The translations under genes were made by a program, and so were the position numbers. Positions 52,101 through 64,000 of a DNA stretch of 64,000 bases are shown piece by piece. The DNA lies in contig NOWV01000033.1 in assembly GCA_003344405.1 (NCBI GenBank), forward strand, positions 248,001-312,000. The letters run 5' to 3'. The number at the start of each line of letters is the position of its first letter. The first letter of the stretch is position 1. The notes below the pieces were generated by a model. It did not search any database and was not told the origin of the DNA. It saw only the letters and a list, made by a program, of their open reading frames with translations. This DNA is from Trichoplax sp. H2. Lineage: Eukaryota > Placozoa > Uniplacotomia > Trichoplacea.

Positions 52101-54885
52101 ACGTATTTATTCATTTATATTTTATTAATTATACTGTACATCTTCCCTCTGTACTGTAACAGCATACTGGCACGGAATATTACAAAGTATTGAAACGAAG
52201 GTTACCGTATCTTTCTTAATACCTCCATTCGAGTATATCTGGCTAGTCATAGATTAAGATGGGATGATACTAACTCACCACACAATAATTAAAGAATATT
52301 TTTGTATTGAAAAGATACAGTATCGAATCCTTAGTAATTAAATTATCATCTTTAGAAACCTCTATTTGCTAGTGCATCCTATGCCTATTTCCTGTGCTAT
52401 TACTGATTATCTATATTGTTATATATGTTTATAACAAATTACAGAAGCAAGAAGATTGCAATATCGCGAACTTTTTGCAGTTGAGAAATCCAATTTTGCA
52501 CTGCATATTTCCACAACGTTACTTATATGTGCGCTGCTATAAATATCTCATGATATGATATTGACTAAATCGCAAGGATTGTGATGTATTGCAATCTGCT
52601 ATATTCTATTTTCATTATTCGTTTACTTTTAGTAATTGGGCAGTTTTCTAAGGTAGTTTTTTTACATAAATGAATTTTCTCCCTACGAGCATATCATAGC
52701 ATTACTCAATCACTACTGTATTAGTAAAGCATCAGTCATAATTATAATTGGACATTTAATTTTACTTAAAATCTTCAGAAGATGAAATATAGCGTTTTAT
52801 TAAAGCTTTTCATTAGGATAGTATTCGTCCATAATAGTTTTACGCACACCTTTAAAGTAGGATCGAATTTATATCGCTACAAAATTACGTACGTGCTTCA
52901 CATTTGGCAATCCTATAAATTTTTAAATTCGAGTGAATACAATAAAATTGTATTTGCAAACGTAAAATACAGTTTTTGTCGATGACTACCTACAATCGAC
53001 CATGCTATGTAATGAACAGACTAGTTAAGCTTTTATTAAAAATGATACTTTTTTTAAGTTACTATAGCCGTATTTCTCATTCTTCTCGTTGCGCCTCCTC
53101 AGTCATGATTTTAGTTAAACTAGTCAGAAAATATTAAAAAAAGTTAATATGGCTAGAGATTTCTGAAGATCTAGTATCACATCCTCACTGAAGCTAATTT
53201 ATTATTCATGTATGCGTATATATCCATAAGAGCTTCTCTTTTACTTTTCGTTAATCAGTTTCTAAAGTTTCAATTACGAAAGTAATGGCAAAATTTAATA
53301 TAATCAAGTTTTTGCTCTATTAAAATATGTTAATTACTAACGCCTGAGAAACTTTTCTTGACACCAAATACTAAAAAATATTAAAAATTTCAACACTGGA
53401 AGCACGTAAAAAATGCACTTGTTGTAGGCGTTAATAGCTGCTCCACCAAAATACAAGACAAAGCATAATAAAGAGAATAGAATGTTTAGGTTTTTGATGA
53501 AAAAATTGGCAGTGTATTGTATAGTTGATGAGTTTAAAATTTGATTACGTAAGAGTCGAAATGATTGACATGCTAAAAATAGTTAATATTTACCCATTGC
53601 AGTCGAATTCCTTATGGACAGTGGCTATGATGATAGTAAATTAGATCTAACGTACAGACTTTTGCATATTTATTTATGTATAATAATTATAATTGTACTT
53701 TTATTGATCCAATAGTTACAAATTTGGGATACAGCTGGCCAAGAAAGATTCCGTACTATAACACAAAGTTACTTTAGAAGTGCCAATGGAATAATAATCG
53801 CCTTCGACATTACACGTAAAGAATCATTTTTGAATGTGCCCTTATGGCTAGAAGATATTAAAAAATATGCCGGTAAAAATGTAGTCTTGTTATTAGTAGG
53901 TAAGTCAAACATCTTACAGAGGGTAATTCGTAATATTTCAATTATACAATTAATATTATATGTAAATATGCCATCTGTTATGGATAGTAATATACGATAT
54001 CTGAGACGTAGTAGTGCAATCTCAATATATTTATGCAATTTAAAGCTGCATAGTAGCTTATTGATGTATCTCTATGGTAATTACTTCCTTTATTATACAG
54101 TATACGCGTACGGTATACATATATATACATGGATATCAACTGTACGCTTAGAACAGCTGTCGTAAAGTTGAATACTTTTACAATATAGTCGCTACAACAT
54201 AGTACCTTTTAAAAACTCACTTTCTCCTCAAGTCAACCGACAAAGTTTATCCTCTTTCTCTACATTGTATAATATAAATTTTATAGATATAAAAACAGAA
54301 AATTCCTAATACAAATAGAAGATCATTTAATGCTAGCTATTGCAACTTAAAAATTAAAATAATCAACTTCATTGGAGTGAATACTTCATGAGATAATCGC
54401 CCAGTTCACTTGCTATGATAACATATTAAAACCTTTCAATTCATGCGTAATATTCATACACAATTAGATTTCATATATTTATGTGCTTTTCTAATTTGTG
54501 ACATATAATAATCATAATGCATTAGATAGCTTGAAAGAGTATTCTATAGTTACTGATATTGATAAGACATAGTACCATTCTTCGAATAAATTTCTTATAA
54601 TCCTTTCTTAATTTTCTTGTTTGGAATGAAGGAACTAAAACTGACTTAGACGATTTACGGTCTGTTGAACTGAGTGATGTTAGAGCATTTGCAGCACATC
54701 ATAACATTTTTGATGTAATTGAAACTTCAGCTAAGACGGACTGCAATGTGGAAGATGCATTTTATAAAATGGCTTTCGAACTGAAAAGAATTCATGGTGA
54801 TAATAACCCGACAATTAATCGATCTCAAAGTAATATTTTACTGCCATCTGAAGAAAAGTCTAAATCAAGTTGCTGTGGCATTTAG
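49199..54885 (+). CDS. Rab GTPase, Rab19/Rab43-like, 3 exons, 222 aa
   Basis: A small GTPase of membrane traffic. Exons: 49199-49429, 53716-53899, 54632-54885; the first intron is 4286 bases. GTP-binding motifs are complete: GDAGVGKT at 34-41, switch I Thr59 within TVGVDF, WDTAGQE at 81-87 with catalytic Gln86, TKTD at 140-143 (Thr for the more usual Asn) and ETSAK at 169-173. Rab family motifs are present, including [15 protein letters not shown]. The stretch [20 protein letters not shown] is close to that of Rab43, from family knowledge. The C-terminus SSCCGI carries two cysteines for geranylgeranylation. The N-terminus is about 26 residues long before the first beta strand, a little longer than most Rabs. 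The start is the first in-frame ATG of the exon. Rab43 versus Rab19 orthology needs a tree. Confidence 0.93.
49430..53715 (+). other. 4.3-kb first intron of the Rab gene
   Basis: By far the longest intron in the window. It is AT-rich, with no nested gene, exon or dense repeat that I can support; open frames inside (longest 76 codons at 49625-49855) look random. Enhancers or an alternative exon could be present but cannot be told from sequence alone. Confidence 0.6.
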
Positions 54886-57800
54886 TTTGGCTGCAAATTT
54901 TCTTGTTGGCAGTATAGTAACATTCGGTACACCGTATGTATACGAGTTTTTATCGCCAATCAACGTTTTTTATTTCTGGAACTGATTGATTATTATTTCC
55001 CGTAATTAACTTTAATAGCTGTTCTCTAAATACTGGCTATTAACTAAAAATATACCGAATATATATATTTTGTTTATCGTATATGTTGCTTAATTATGGA
55101 GTAATAGATTAATTAATTATTGGTAACGTAAATATCTCGTGAATGTGATATCGATCGCGATCAGAGTTCCTTTTATTTGATTGGAACCAATTCTACAGAC
55201 CTTATATATTCTCTGCCGAATCCAGAGTTTTAATCAAAATTGATAAATTCTAAATATTCAATTATTTGGAAGATGAAGTGATTATTAAAGATTGCACTAC
55301 GTAATAATTGTTCCGTGTATTATTTAAAATATTCTTATTTGCTCATGAAATCGGCTGGTAACGCGAACTTAGTGTTAATTTTTGCCGTTGACTGGCATCA
55401 GTTAATTGACTAATATTTTGGATTAACCATATTAATATGCTAAGGCTCAAATGGCATCGATATAATAATTAAAGCTACTATGTTAATATCTATTTAACAT
55501 AGTTTGGTTATCATTTATAACTTAGATGCGAGCACTACCCTACTACTTCTTTCTTTTCTGGTATTAGTTCTAAAAATCGATCCTTGTTGTTTATTAGGGT
55601 ATTTATATATTTAATTTATATCTCTTACAATTATTTACCTTGTTGAGTGGATTTTCTTTCACTGTACTATTATGACCGTTATTACTATTATTATTTATGT
55701 CGAAACAACTTCAATTTAATTCATAATTAACTTCTATCCGTCGATCTCAATTTAAATAGATTGTCATTTTAATCCTATTTACTAATATCTAAAAAGTCAT
55801 TTCTTTGTGACTGTATCAATGATTGGTAATTTGGCTGTTAGTCTAAATATAGCCATATAGAAGTGATACTCACTAATTGTACCTTATGAATTAATAAATT
55901 CTTCACTTAGAAAGATAAACGATCTAGGTATGATAGCTATGAATTAATTGACCTTAGATTGAGTTAATATTTGCATTTACCTCAACTTTTCTATCTCAGT
56001 TCTAAGAATTTACGATTATACGCGTATGTTGGTATTGATTGTCGTCGTTACTTTGCTTTTAATTGATAAAAAGCGTAAAATTATGATATTGTAGAAAATA
56101 ATTTCCTTAGATGAGCTCTAAATTGTAACAAAGTTAGCGTATTGAACATCTTATGTTACGGCAGATATTAAATAGCTAGTCAATATAGCGTGCTATGCGC
56201 TAAGTTTCAAATGATACTGTATTCCTAAAAGATCAGTTTAAAACATTGCCAAAGTTTAAGCTACTATGATGAATATTATTCGATTATATTCACAGCAAAC
56301 AAATGTAAGATAACGTGAAAGACATAGAGATTTGTGCAATAACTATAAGCAAGGTGATATATAATGCGAGTTACATTACTATTTATTAGGAATTATCGCT
56401 AATTAATATTAATAAAAGCGTAAAATGCATGTAACTGTACTTGACGACTAAGCAGACTTGTAAAGTAATCTGTTTTGATAGTCATAGATCACCGTGTAAT
56501 CAAATGAAATTGTAGCATAAATTATTGAAATATTTTAACTTCCGTCTATAGTTAATTAATTCGTTAGTAAATTGATAACGCTAACATGCTTTTTCAGTTT
56601 AACCACAGATTAAAACATTTCATTCTTACATATGAATGTAATTATTCAACGAATTAAGGAAACTGATGACAGTTATTTAAGGTAATTGCTACTCTTCATC
56701 TATACTTCCCGATGTTTATCAATTTGTTAATTTTCATCGTATGAATGAAAGCAATTACAGGTGTACCGGTACTGAATAGTAGTACATACCGGTAACATCC
56801 GGCAGAAATTTCAGAGATAGCAAAAATACAAATAAATAAAAAATGAAATAAAATGCCTATATATAATACATTACTAGATGAATTGACCTGCAATACTACA
56901 ATAATTAATTATAATGAAGCTTGATGACTCGAAATGTTAATAGATATCCACACGTTAGCATTATAGTTCTGCAGTTCGAATTCGCTGGTTTAATATTAGA
57001 TGTTAACCGAAGAGAGAGTTGATCTGATAATGCAAAGAAGATGCAATATCATTCAAAAAAGTAAAGGTATACACGTTTTATCTACTACTTTATGTTCATC
57101 GACAAATTTGATCTATTCCTTGAGCAAAGATTCAGCATAAATCATTTAGCATAATTTGGAATTTACTATATTAATATTGAACGTTAAGAGGCTAGAATGA
57201 AAGGGATTAACACCGTTGAAACATGAACACTAGTTCCATACTATCGTCTGCTTTATTATTCATTGATAAATTCAATATATTTTATGTGACGATTTAGTCT
57301 GGCTATTAGAATAATGTAGATACATCAAGTACGTACGAGCTCATAAACAGTTATGTACCAATAGGATTATACATTATTTTCTTGCATTTATTCCATCAAA
57401 AGGAATATTTCATCATTTGACTCGATGATATGGTCACTGATAATTAATCATTCTGTAATGTCTAGTCAATGTAGAGAAATTGTTGACAATTGCTGCATTT
57501 AGGTAATTCCTTGCTTATTCTCTATTCATAACGAATAATCTTTATTAAATGAAAGCAATGAATACGAAAAATCTTATTTTACTATCAATTGCCATGCTTC
57601 TCTGGGGATGACCCTTTATTTGTATATCTGTAAATACCAGTGCGTTATTCATGATGAAACAATTTACTCCTTTTTCATGTTAATCAATTTCTCTGCTATT
57701 GTCTTGTTAATAGGATTGCAATGAATTAAAAGTGATTGATCTAATTTGATTTATGTCTATCCAAGATTAATTTTTATTTGCACTAGTTTGAACTTGATTG

Positions 57801-58378
57801 TATTTCCTTCTAAGCAACAATCGTCTTGATTTTATGGACGGTTTCTATGGTAACTAACCATAATGTCCTTAGTTATCCTTGGGCCCTTTTTTATCAACCA
57901 CTTGTTGTTGTCGTCGTCGATTAAACCCAACTTGAGATATAATTTATTCCAGTTGACATAGTATGGAGTAGCCTAGCACGATATTTAATTTATCTTTTGT
58001 AACATTTAATAGTTTGTGACATTGTTAATCGGCTGCCTGTTCTCAACGACACCCATTGATATAATTAAGTGGACTGTAAAGTCGCTTTTAGCACCCATCA
58101 ATTTGCGTCTAAAATTGATTTTTTTAGAATAAGAAGAAAAGAGATACTTGTTCGTTCATATTTCACTCATCAACATCAAGTGGTATCAATTTTAAAGAAC
58201 GATCGCAGGGGGTTTCTTTAAATATAAACTTGAAATTGTATTAATCGAATCAAGAGTATTGAAATTCTCTTCCATTCCCATTGCGTTGTTGCTAATATTG
58301 TCGTTTATTAGCCAAAACAATCTATTTTAATTATTTTATACTATCCATTTCTAGTACTAATAGAGGAATTAGGGAAAG
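54886..58378. other. Intergenic region, Rab / CaaX coiled-coil gene
   Basis: About 3.5 kb of AT-rich DNA without a recognised gene or clear repeat. The Rab 3' untranslated region and the promoter of the next gene must lie here. The 200 bases before 58379 have no obvious TATA element. Confidence 0.5.
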
Positions 58379-60331
58379 ATGGTTATCGATGATGAAACTG
58401 ATAACCAACAAAGCAATGAAATACAAACTAAATCAACTATGGGAAAAGAACCTATAAGTGATGGTCAACAGCCATTGAATAATGGAGACCAAGCAAATTA
58501 TTACCAACGACTACAGTCACAATTACAAAACCAGGGTGCTCAAGATGGCATTGATCTTCAAGCTATTTTCCAATCTGAATCACTCGATTTTAAATCAGCA
58601 GACGATGTACTATCTGAATTTAAAGATGATAACTATGTTATAGAGAGAAAAGAAGAACCCATCCAGCATCATTCTCCAACCCCATCATCGAATATCGATC
58701 ACGATCAAAATCAACCTGCAAAAAACGATGATTTAAATGATTTCTACCAAGACGACGCTTATCAAGATAATATAAAACAGAATAATCATGCTTATGCTGA
58801 AGATCAATACGAAGATGATTTCGAGGAATTAATCGAAGAAGCAGAAACAGAGAATCAACGAATGATTACCAAGAAACAGTCGCAGGATATTGTTGAACAA
58901 GCAGATTTACATCCGACCCAACATGTGGTAGAAGAGACAATTACACAGCAGCATACAACCCCATTAGGTGAAAACGGAGAAGCATCGCAACCCGTAGTTG
59001 AAGAAATAATAACACAGCAGCATACAACCCCATTGGGTGAAAACGGAGAAGCATCGCAACCCGTAGTTGAAGAAATAGTAACACAACAATACCAGGCTCC
59101 ATTAGGCGATGATGGAAGTGTTAAGCCTAGCAGTGTTGAAAATCTTAGGCAAACATCACCATCGCATCAAGTTGAAATAGATATCCAACCGGACAAAGGC
59201 AGCATTCACGATGATCATTATAGTCATCATAGTGACGTTAATATAGCCAAGGATAACACAAATCAAGACGAGGTTAATTTTCATTCCCACGATACTATTA
59301 ATAGTAATCGATCATCACCAATTCCTACCCATCTTAATCAAGACGATAAAGAAGAAAAAGATAAAAATGATCAACATTCCATCCGATCCAATTCATCTAG
59401 CCATCATGGTATTGTAGAAAAACGACAAAATGATGAACAAGAAAATTGTCCAACAATTCATATTGAACAAGTTGATGGGCAACAACATGAAAGTAATGAC
59501 GATGATTTAATAAAATCGGAAAATTTAATACAAAGTGAAGTTAATCAGCCTGATGCAGAAAATAAAAATGATATTTCAGAACAATCTGTTAGTAGCAGTA
59601 GTCAAGATGAAGAAATGAATCGATTGAGGGAATTACTAGATCGAAATAAAGCCACAATGGTTCAACAGCATGATCAAATGCTATTAGATATGGATAATAA
59701 ATTACGAGAAAAAGACGCTGAAATAGAACAATTGAAAGGGTTGTTGGAAAAGCATAATTTAGAAGAAGCCAGTGAACAACAATATCGCCTATTGCAGTAT
59801 GAAAAACAAGTTGAGCAAAAAGATAATGAAATACAACAACTAAAGAGTTTACTTGACGAATTAAAGCAAGATGTTAATTATACTGAATTAATCCATTTAC
59901 GTGAGCAAGCTAATAGAGCCAATGCTTTAACGGTTCAGCAAGAATACTTATCACGGCAAATTACGGAATTTACTGAAATGGAATTATACTTAAGGGCGCA
60001 ACTTGAAGAGCTACAAACTAAATTAGATGTAACCAATAGAGAAAATACCTCACTAAGTAATAAATTGAAAGAATATAAACAAGGCGATGAAGTAAAAAAT
60101 CAGAAAATCGTTGAAATGGAGGATGAATTAGCTTCAATTAATGACGAAGTACAACGATTACAAAATATCGTTAGTGAAGCAGCAAGTAAAGGTAGGCGAA
60201 AATCTCTCGGTAAATCAAGTCGAATAGACCATTCTGTTCCACAACCTGCACCTACAGAGAAAAAAGTCAGTCATCAAAGTAAAGATCAGCGTAATGAACA
60301 ATCTAATTCACGATTTTGTAGCGTAATGTAA
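58379..60331 (+). CDS. Acidic coiled-coil protein with C-terminal CaaX box, 650 aa
   Basis: I do not recognise the family. It is a single uninterrupted frame, unlike every other gene here. Residues 1-180 are Gln/Asp/Asn-rich and acidic. Residues 183-250 hold a 23-residue repeat (VVEEIITQQHTTPLGENGEA and its tail), two nearly perfect copies and a degenerate third. Residues 250-405 are low-complexity and rich in Ser, His, Asp and Gln. About 408-602 is a heptad-type coiled coil (NRLRELLDRNK, EIEQLKGLLEKH, EIQQLKSLLDEL). The tail is basic (KGRRKSLGKSSR), then ends CSVM, a CaaX box whose final Met favours farnesylation. There is no signal peptide or membrane segment. A lipid-anchored scaffold or tether on the cytosolic face of a membrane or on the nuclear envelope is a reasonable inference. 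The start is the first ATG of the frame. Confidence 0.85.
   Translation: MVIDDETDNQQSNEIQTKSTMGKEPISDGQQPLNNGDQANYYQRLQSQLQNQGAQDGIDLQAIFQSESLDFKSADDVLSEFKDDNYVIERKEEPIQHHSPTPSSNIDHDQNQPAKNDDLNDFYQDDAYQDNIKQNNHAYAEDQYEDDFEELIEEAETENQRMITKKQSQDIVEQADLHPTQHVVEETITQQHTTPLGENGEASQPVVEEIITQQHTTPLGENGEASQPVVEEIVTQQYQAPLGDDGSVKPSSVENLRQTSPSHQVEIDIQPDKGSIHDDHYSHHSDVNIAKDNTNQDEVNFHSHDTINSNRSSPIPTHLNQDDKEEKDKNDQHSIRSNSSSHHGIVEKRQNDEQENCPTIHIEQVDGQQHESNDDDLIKSENLIQSEVNQPDAENKNDISEQSVSSSSQDEEMNRLRELLDRNKATMVQQHDQMLLDMDNKLREKDAEIEQLKGLLEKHNLEEASEQQYRLLQYEKQVEQKDNEIQQLKSLLDELKQDVNYTELIHLREQANRANALTVQQEYLSRQITEFTEMELYLRAQLEELQTKLDVTNRENTSLSNKLKEYKQGDEVKNQKIVEMEDELASINDEVQRLQNIVSEAASKGRRKSLGKSSRIDHSVPQPAPTEKKVSHQSKDQRNEQSNSRFCSVM
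58925..59131 (+). repeat. 69-bp in-frame tandem repeat
   Basis: Three units inside the CaaX protein gene (58925-58993, 58994-59062, 59063-59131), each 23 codons. The first two are nearly identical at the DNA level, including synonymous positions; the third is degenerate. Confidence 0.85.
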
Positions 60332-62015
60332 GAAAAAGGAATAGATCTAACATAAGGATGATTGTATGCCGACAGGATAACACAATAATTTTAATATTCA
60401 CTGTTTGCTACACTATATCGATCAATTTTGTGCGTAAATATTTGTTGCATCAACCTTATTGACAAATGTCTTGATTAATTCGTAATTTATAGTGAGTTCG
60501 TTTATATGAATTACCTAATTAGTTTAGATTGATAGATTAAGCCTTATGTCAAATCACCATAAGACTAATTTGTAACGATTTAATTTATCCGCTAATTACA
60601 TCTAATTACTTACAATAGAACTCATTTTTAAGCTTATTAATACGCGGTATCTGCCAATGTTGTATATAACAGATTAAGAAAAAATCGATCGAAGACGCCT
60701 AATCTTTGATTAGTATCATTACTGGTACTAGCGGTATATGATAGTTTGGATAAATCAAAATCTTGTCCTAGACATCAGCGATGATGATTAATATCTTAAT
60801 TTGTAATCTATTGGACCTAGTAATCATTTAGATTTACGCTGAGGTTTCTAAATCTACATTGACATAATTAGACATCGTCGTATCCATAGCAATAATTACC
60901 GTAAAAGAACACTCTACCAGTAATTAGGTACGCCTACCATAAATTCAATGCTATTAATGCAATTATCCAAACCTTAATGAAAAAATTGTAATTATTACCT
61001 CATACTTACTATCTTTAATTATAAAATTATGATATTAGCAAAAATATGTAGTAATGGGTATCATAACTATTAGAAATTTATTGAGATAAACTACCTCTAT
61101 ATTACTCGTATAATTGTTACCCGTCCTTAATTATACTAAAAACGGCATAAATCATTAATTATTTTTGTTTTGGCCATCTGTTAAACTTCTGGACATGTTT
61201 GGTCTTGTAATCTTGACTATTCGAATTCTATCTCCTAGTTGATCTATATCGTCAACCGTGCCAAGGGATAGACTCCAGTTAATTGAATGTCGCTATTTTT
61301 ATGTTTAATCATTAATATGAGCAATTGGGTAACTCACACTATTCAAAACAATTGCATTATTGTTAAGCTACGGCATCTGAGTTAATTTGTTTCATTCCAA
61401 GATTAATAGATCCTAACTCAGGTTTAATGACTTATACATCTTAATCAATCATTAATTTTAAGGTAGTAGTTTTCCATTTGATAATTGAAATCTTTAGTCA
61501 TTATATATTAGCATTTGATGCATACATATTTAATCTATTTTCATAATAAAAATGATGATTGTAAACCGTAACCGCAGAGTAGAGCGTGAAATTTAGCTAT
61601 AGTATTATGTATGACTGTATTGAATGTCTTTTAGAAACAGTTGATACTAGGGATTATAGCGGCTAAGATCGGTTACTTTACTCCTGATTGCAGTCAAACC
61701 TGATTTCTATCAAGAAATTCAAATATAATTTTCATGACTCCTTACCAGATCATTTTAATATAAGGGAGCAAGTCATGTAATTTAAGAATTTGACAATAAT
61801 ACAGGATATAGTGAAAGGTAGTATTAAAGGAGATTTTTATTATAGAAGCATAAAAATCTTGATGTGATAATGTATTATCTCAGAAAGCAAATCATTAAAA
61901 TTCGTACGGTACAATAATATTCTAATTACAAAGGTAAATATTTTTTTCATCGCACCATGTAATTTCATATAGTACAAATCGAACAAATATTGTCCAAAAG
62001 CATTTCTACCAAATG
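60332..62015. other. Convergent intergenic region, CaaX gene / IMP4
   Basis: No gene is supported. The 3' ends of both neighbours fall here. A minus-strand AATAAA at 61836-61841 fits IMP4. For the CaaX gene the first clear plus-strand AATAAA is at 61545-61550, 1.2 kb past its stop, so a variant signal nearer the stop may be used. Confidence 0.5.
61836..61841 (-). promoter_or_regulatory. Candidate poly(A) signal of IMP4
   Basis: AATAAA on the minus strand 175 bases past the IMP4 stop codon. Confidence 0.4.
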
Positions 62016-63578
62016 TTAACTATCTGAGCTTTCCAACCATTTTCTTTTTTTGGCAGTATTAAGATACGGCCTAATTTTCCATTCAACATCTGCTGTATTT
62101 TCTTCGTCGATAGTGCCTAATCTTATTGCAAAGACTATAAAAAAACCAAGAAATGCACAATTATTCAGTACTAATGAAATAAATATAGAAATTTTAGTTT
62201 ATAAAATATTGTACAGGCAAGTATTAAATTCAATATCATAGCATATAAATTTGTAAATTACGTGCAGTATATATTAAGTAATCAATATTTAAAGGTGATA
62301 TACACTTAATGTCTACATATTTATCTATCATACGAACGTTTCATTTCAAATCTTGGACCAACTTCCATTAACTCGATATTGCCTTCGGCTCTTTTGTAAA
62401 CGTGATGTCTACAGATGTTCCGTAAAAAGTTAGAAAAACATCTAATGCATGCTTATATATATATTATTGTAATACAGCATACTCTTATAATGCCGCCAAA
62501 CAAACCTAAAAGAGATAAAATCATCATCATTTGCAAAGGTGATAATTCGTCGTGTGCTTTCTTTTGGAACTGGAAATAGGTACCGTAATATATTTTTAAC
62601 CTATAAATTGGCGTCCATTAGAAGATCCATAAAACTTTAAAGCAGGGTACTGTATAGTCTATCTTAGATATATATTTCAAAAAAATTTAACAACGTACCC
62701 TTAAGCCAAGTTTAGATGAAAATTTATGAAAGATTAGATGTGGATAGGCTTCAGACATAGGACCAATGTTTTCAATATCGTGTCTCATTACAACATTAGA
62801 TAGAGTAAAATAAGCCGTTGGACCGTAAGGAAGATGAGATACAATCATACCATCTATAAAATGATACGGAATATTAAATAAATATTGTTGATATTTCGAT
62901 TTATAGATAAATCTGGTAACTCTTTAAGCATATATATACGACGATACATTTAATGTATAGCCGCTTAAAAGATATTTTACCTGGTTGACCTCTGTGTTCA
63001 TGTACAATAATTAAATCAGTCACATTATTCGCTCTGCAGGCTTGAATTAGTTCGCTCAGTACATGATTACCGCGATTCATTCGCTGACAATTTGGAAATA
63101 TTAATTTCATTTCCTTCAATAAATAAAAATATAAGATTTTCATTACATTAATGTATGTCATAAGGCTTATTTCTAAAATATGAGAATGGCTATATCGAAT
63201 GAAATACTGTATCGGGTTAATATTCTGAATTAAGTTTTGTACGACTGTATAGGTAGTTAACTCTTAATTCAATAAACGATGCTGTAATGGTATCAGTGGT
63301 TGTGATGATGACGATGTAGATAATTATTTTTATTCAGTTTATATATCTTTATTTGCAGCAAGTATTGCAAATACCTACTGCAGTAATATGAAATACCGTA
63401 TACATTATGCAGGAACATGTATATCTAATTGCAACGAATGCACAAATATAGTTATTCAGTTTGCAAACCTTTGCGAATTGCTTTAATTTTGAACTAGGTT
63501 CATGAGATGTTGTGATCATTATACTTGGATCATTTACGCCAGCCCATTTATATTCATCATCACGATCTTCTATATATT
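62016..63578 (-). CDS. IMP4, U3 snoRNP protein, 3' six exons (5' end outside window)
   Basis: IMP4 is a Brix-domain subunit of the U3 snoRNP/MPP10 complex that acts in 18S rRNA processing in the nucleolus. Exons in coding order: 63469-63578, 62981-63113, 62699-62853, 62506-62600, 62338-62408, 62016-62134; phases close through to TAA. The product starts within [19 protein letters not shown]. It continues with [69 protein letters not shown] and [17 protein letters not shown], all at family positions. The first exon shown begins in mid-codon. The region up to 64000 has no stretch resembling the expected basic N-terminus of about 80-90 residues, so the first exon or exons should lie to the right of the window. 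Confidence 0.93.
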
Positions 63579-64000
63579 CTTAATTGATCGAAAGTGATAT
63601 CGAAATCAGCATTAAAATTCTTATTACGCTAATAGTAAATCGATCATAGTTGTCTTCATTTTATGCTATCGCACTCGGGTTCTAATAGAATGTGCGCTGC
63701 TGCATTCTACCCTTTCACTTACACTCAGAAAATCTTATATATAATTAGAATAGCATAGGCATGTATTACAAGGTGAAAGTTGATATCTACTGGTATTGAT
63801 ACACTTGTAGTTGATTTCGTTAATACAATTTATCTGTACTGGATTATGTCAGAGATGAAATGAAGCTGTAATTATTCAATTATGATAGTCATTTTATAAT
63901 TCGTACAGTATTATTTTCTAGAGATTATCCATCCGAAGTCTGTGATATAACCAGACTATACAGAAGTTTGTATATCAATTCGTAGTAAGTTCTTAGCATA
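63579..64000. other. Right edge: probable intron of IMP4
   Basis: No coding sequence matching the IMP4 N-terminus is found on the minus strand here, and nothing else is recognised. It is most simply the intron that separates the first visible IMP4 exon from exons beyond the window. Confidence 0.5.

Noticed and set aside
53769-54038. 89-codon minus-strand frame
   Set aside because: It is the antisense of Rab exon 2 and the start of the following intron.
62050-62241. 63-codon plus-strand frame
   Set aside because: It is the antisense of the last IMP4 exon.
63579-64000. Search for the IMP4 start exon inside the window
   Set aside because: No minus-strand frame here resembles the basic IMP4 N-terminus, so the gene is left partial instead of being given a forced start.

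Overview
The window is eukaryotic nuclear DNA, most likely from an early-branching animal, and a placozoan (Trichoplax/Hoilungia type) fits best. It is strongly AT-rich. The genes are split into many small exons with GT-AG introns, mostly tens to several hundred bases long (one of 4.3 kb). Gene density is about one gene per 8 kb, the proteins are animal-like, and one intron is of the minor (U12, AT-AC) class. The species is an inference from style and gene content; a sponge or cnidarian cannot be excluded without a search.

Layout. 1-5724: no gene; the first kilobase is a decaying satellite with a 150-177 bp period. 5725-9648 (-) and 16064-20098 (-): two ten-exon concentrative nucleoside transporter genes (SLC28/CNT) in tandem, here called A and B. 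20099-32905: a long gene-poor stretch with a large pentanucleotide/palindrome array and a duplicated TATA-containing block. 32906-35688 (+): a third, more diverged SLC28 gene, C, facing A and B and lacking two of their introns. 37611-40163 (-): twinfilin, nine exons, with an AT-AC intron and an 86-bp tandem duplication at its start codon. 42037-45559 (+): RPAP3, twelve exons, head-to-head with twinfilin. 49199-54885 (+): a Rab GTPase of the Rab19/43 type with a 4.3-kb first intron. 58379-60331 (+): an intronless 650-residue acidic coiled-coil protein ending in a CaaX box, unrecognised. 62016-63578 (-): IMP4, a U3 snoRNP protein, whose 5' exons lie beyond the right edge.

All exon models were built by hand: splice sites were chosen so that reading phase is kept through every junction and the product matches the family. 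The complete models are 636, 622 and 716 residues (SLC28 A, B, C), 346 (twinfilin), 494 (RPAP3), 222 (Rab) and 650 (CaaX protein).

Apart from the three transporters, which form a local family expansion for Na+-coupled nucleoside salvage, the genes are unrelated housekeeping functions: actin dynamics, HSP90/R2TP chaperoning, membrane traffic and ribosome biogenesis. The observations I would check first are the AT-AC intron in twinfilin, the duplication that makes an upstream ORF repeating twinfilin's first 11 codons, the intron differences and the three RRxS sites in transporter C, the CaaX coiled-coil orphan, and the palindromic array with its duplicated promoter-like block.
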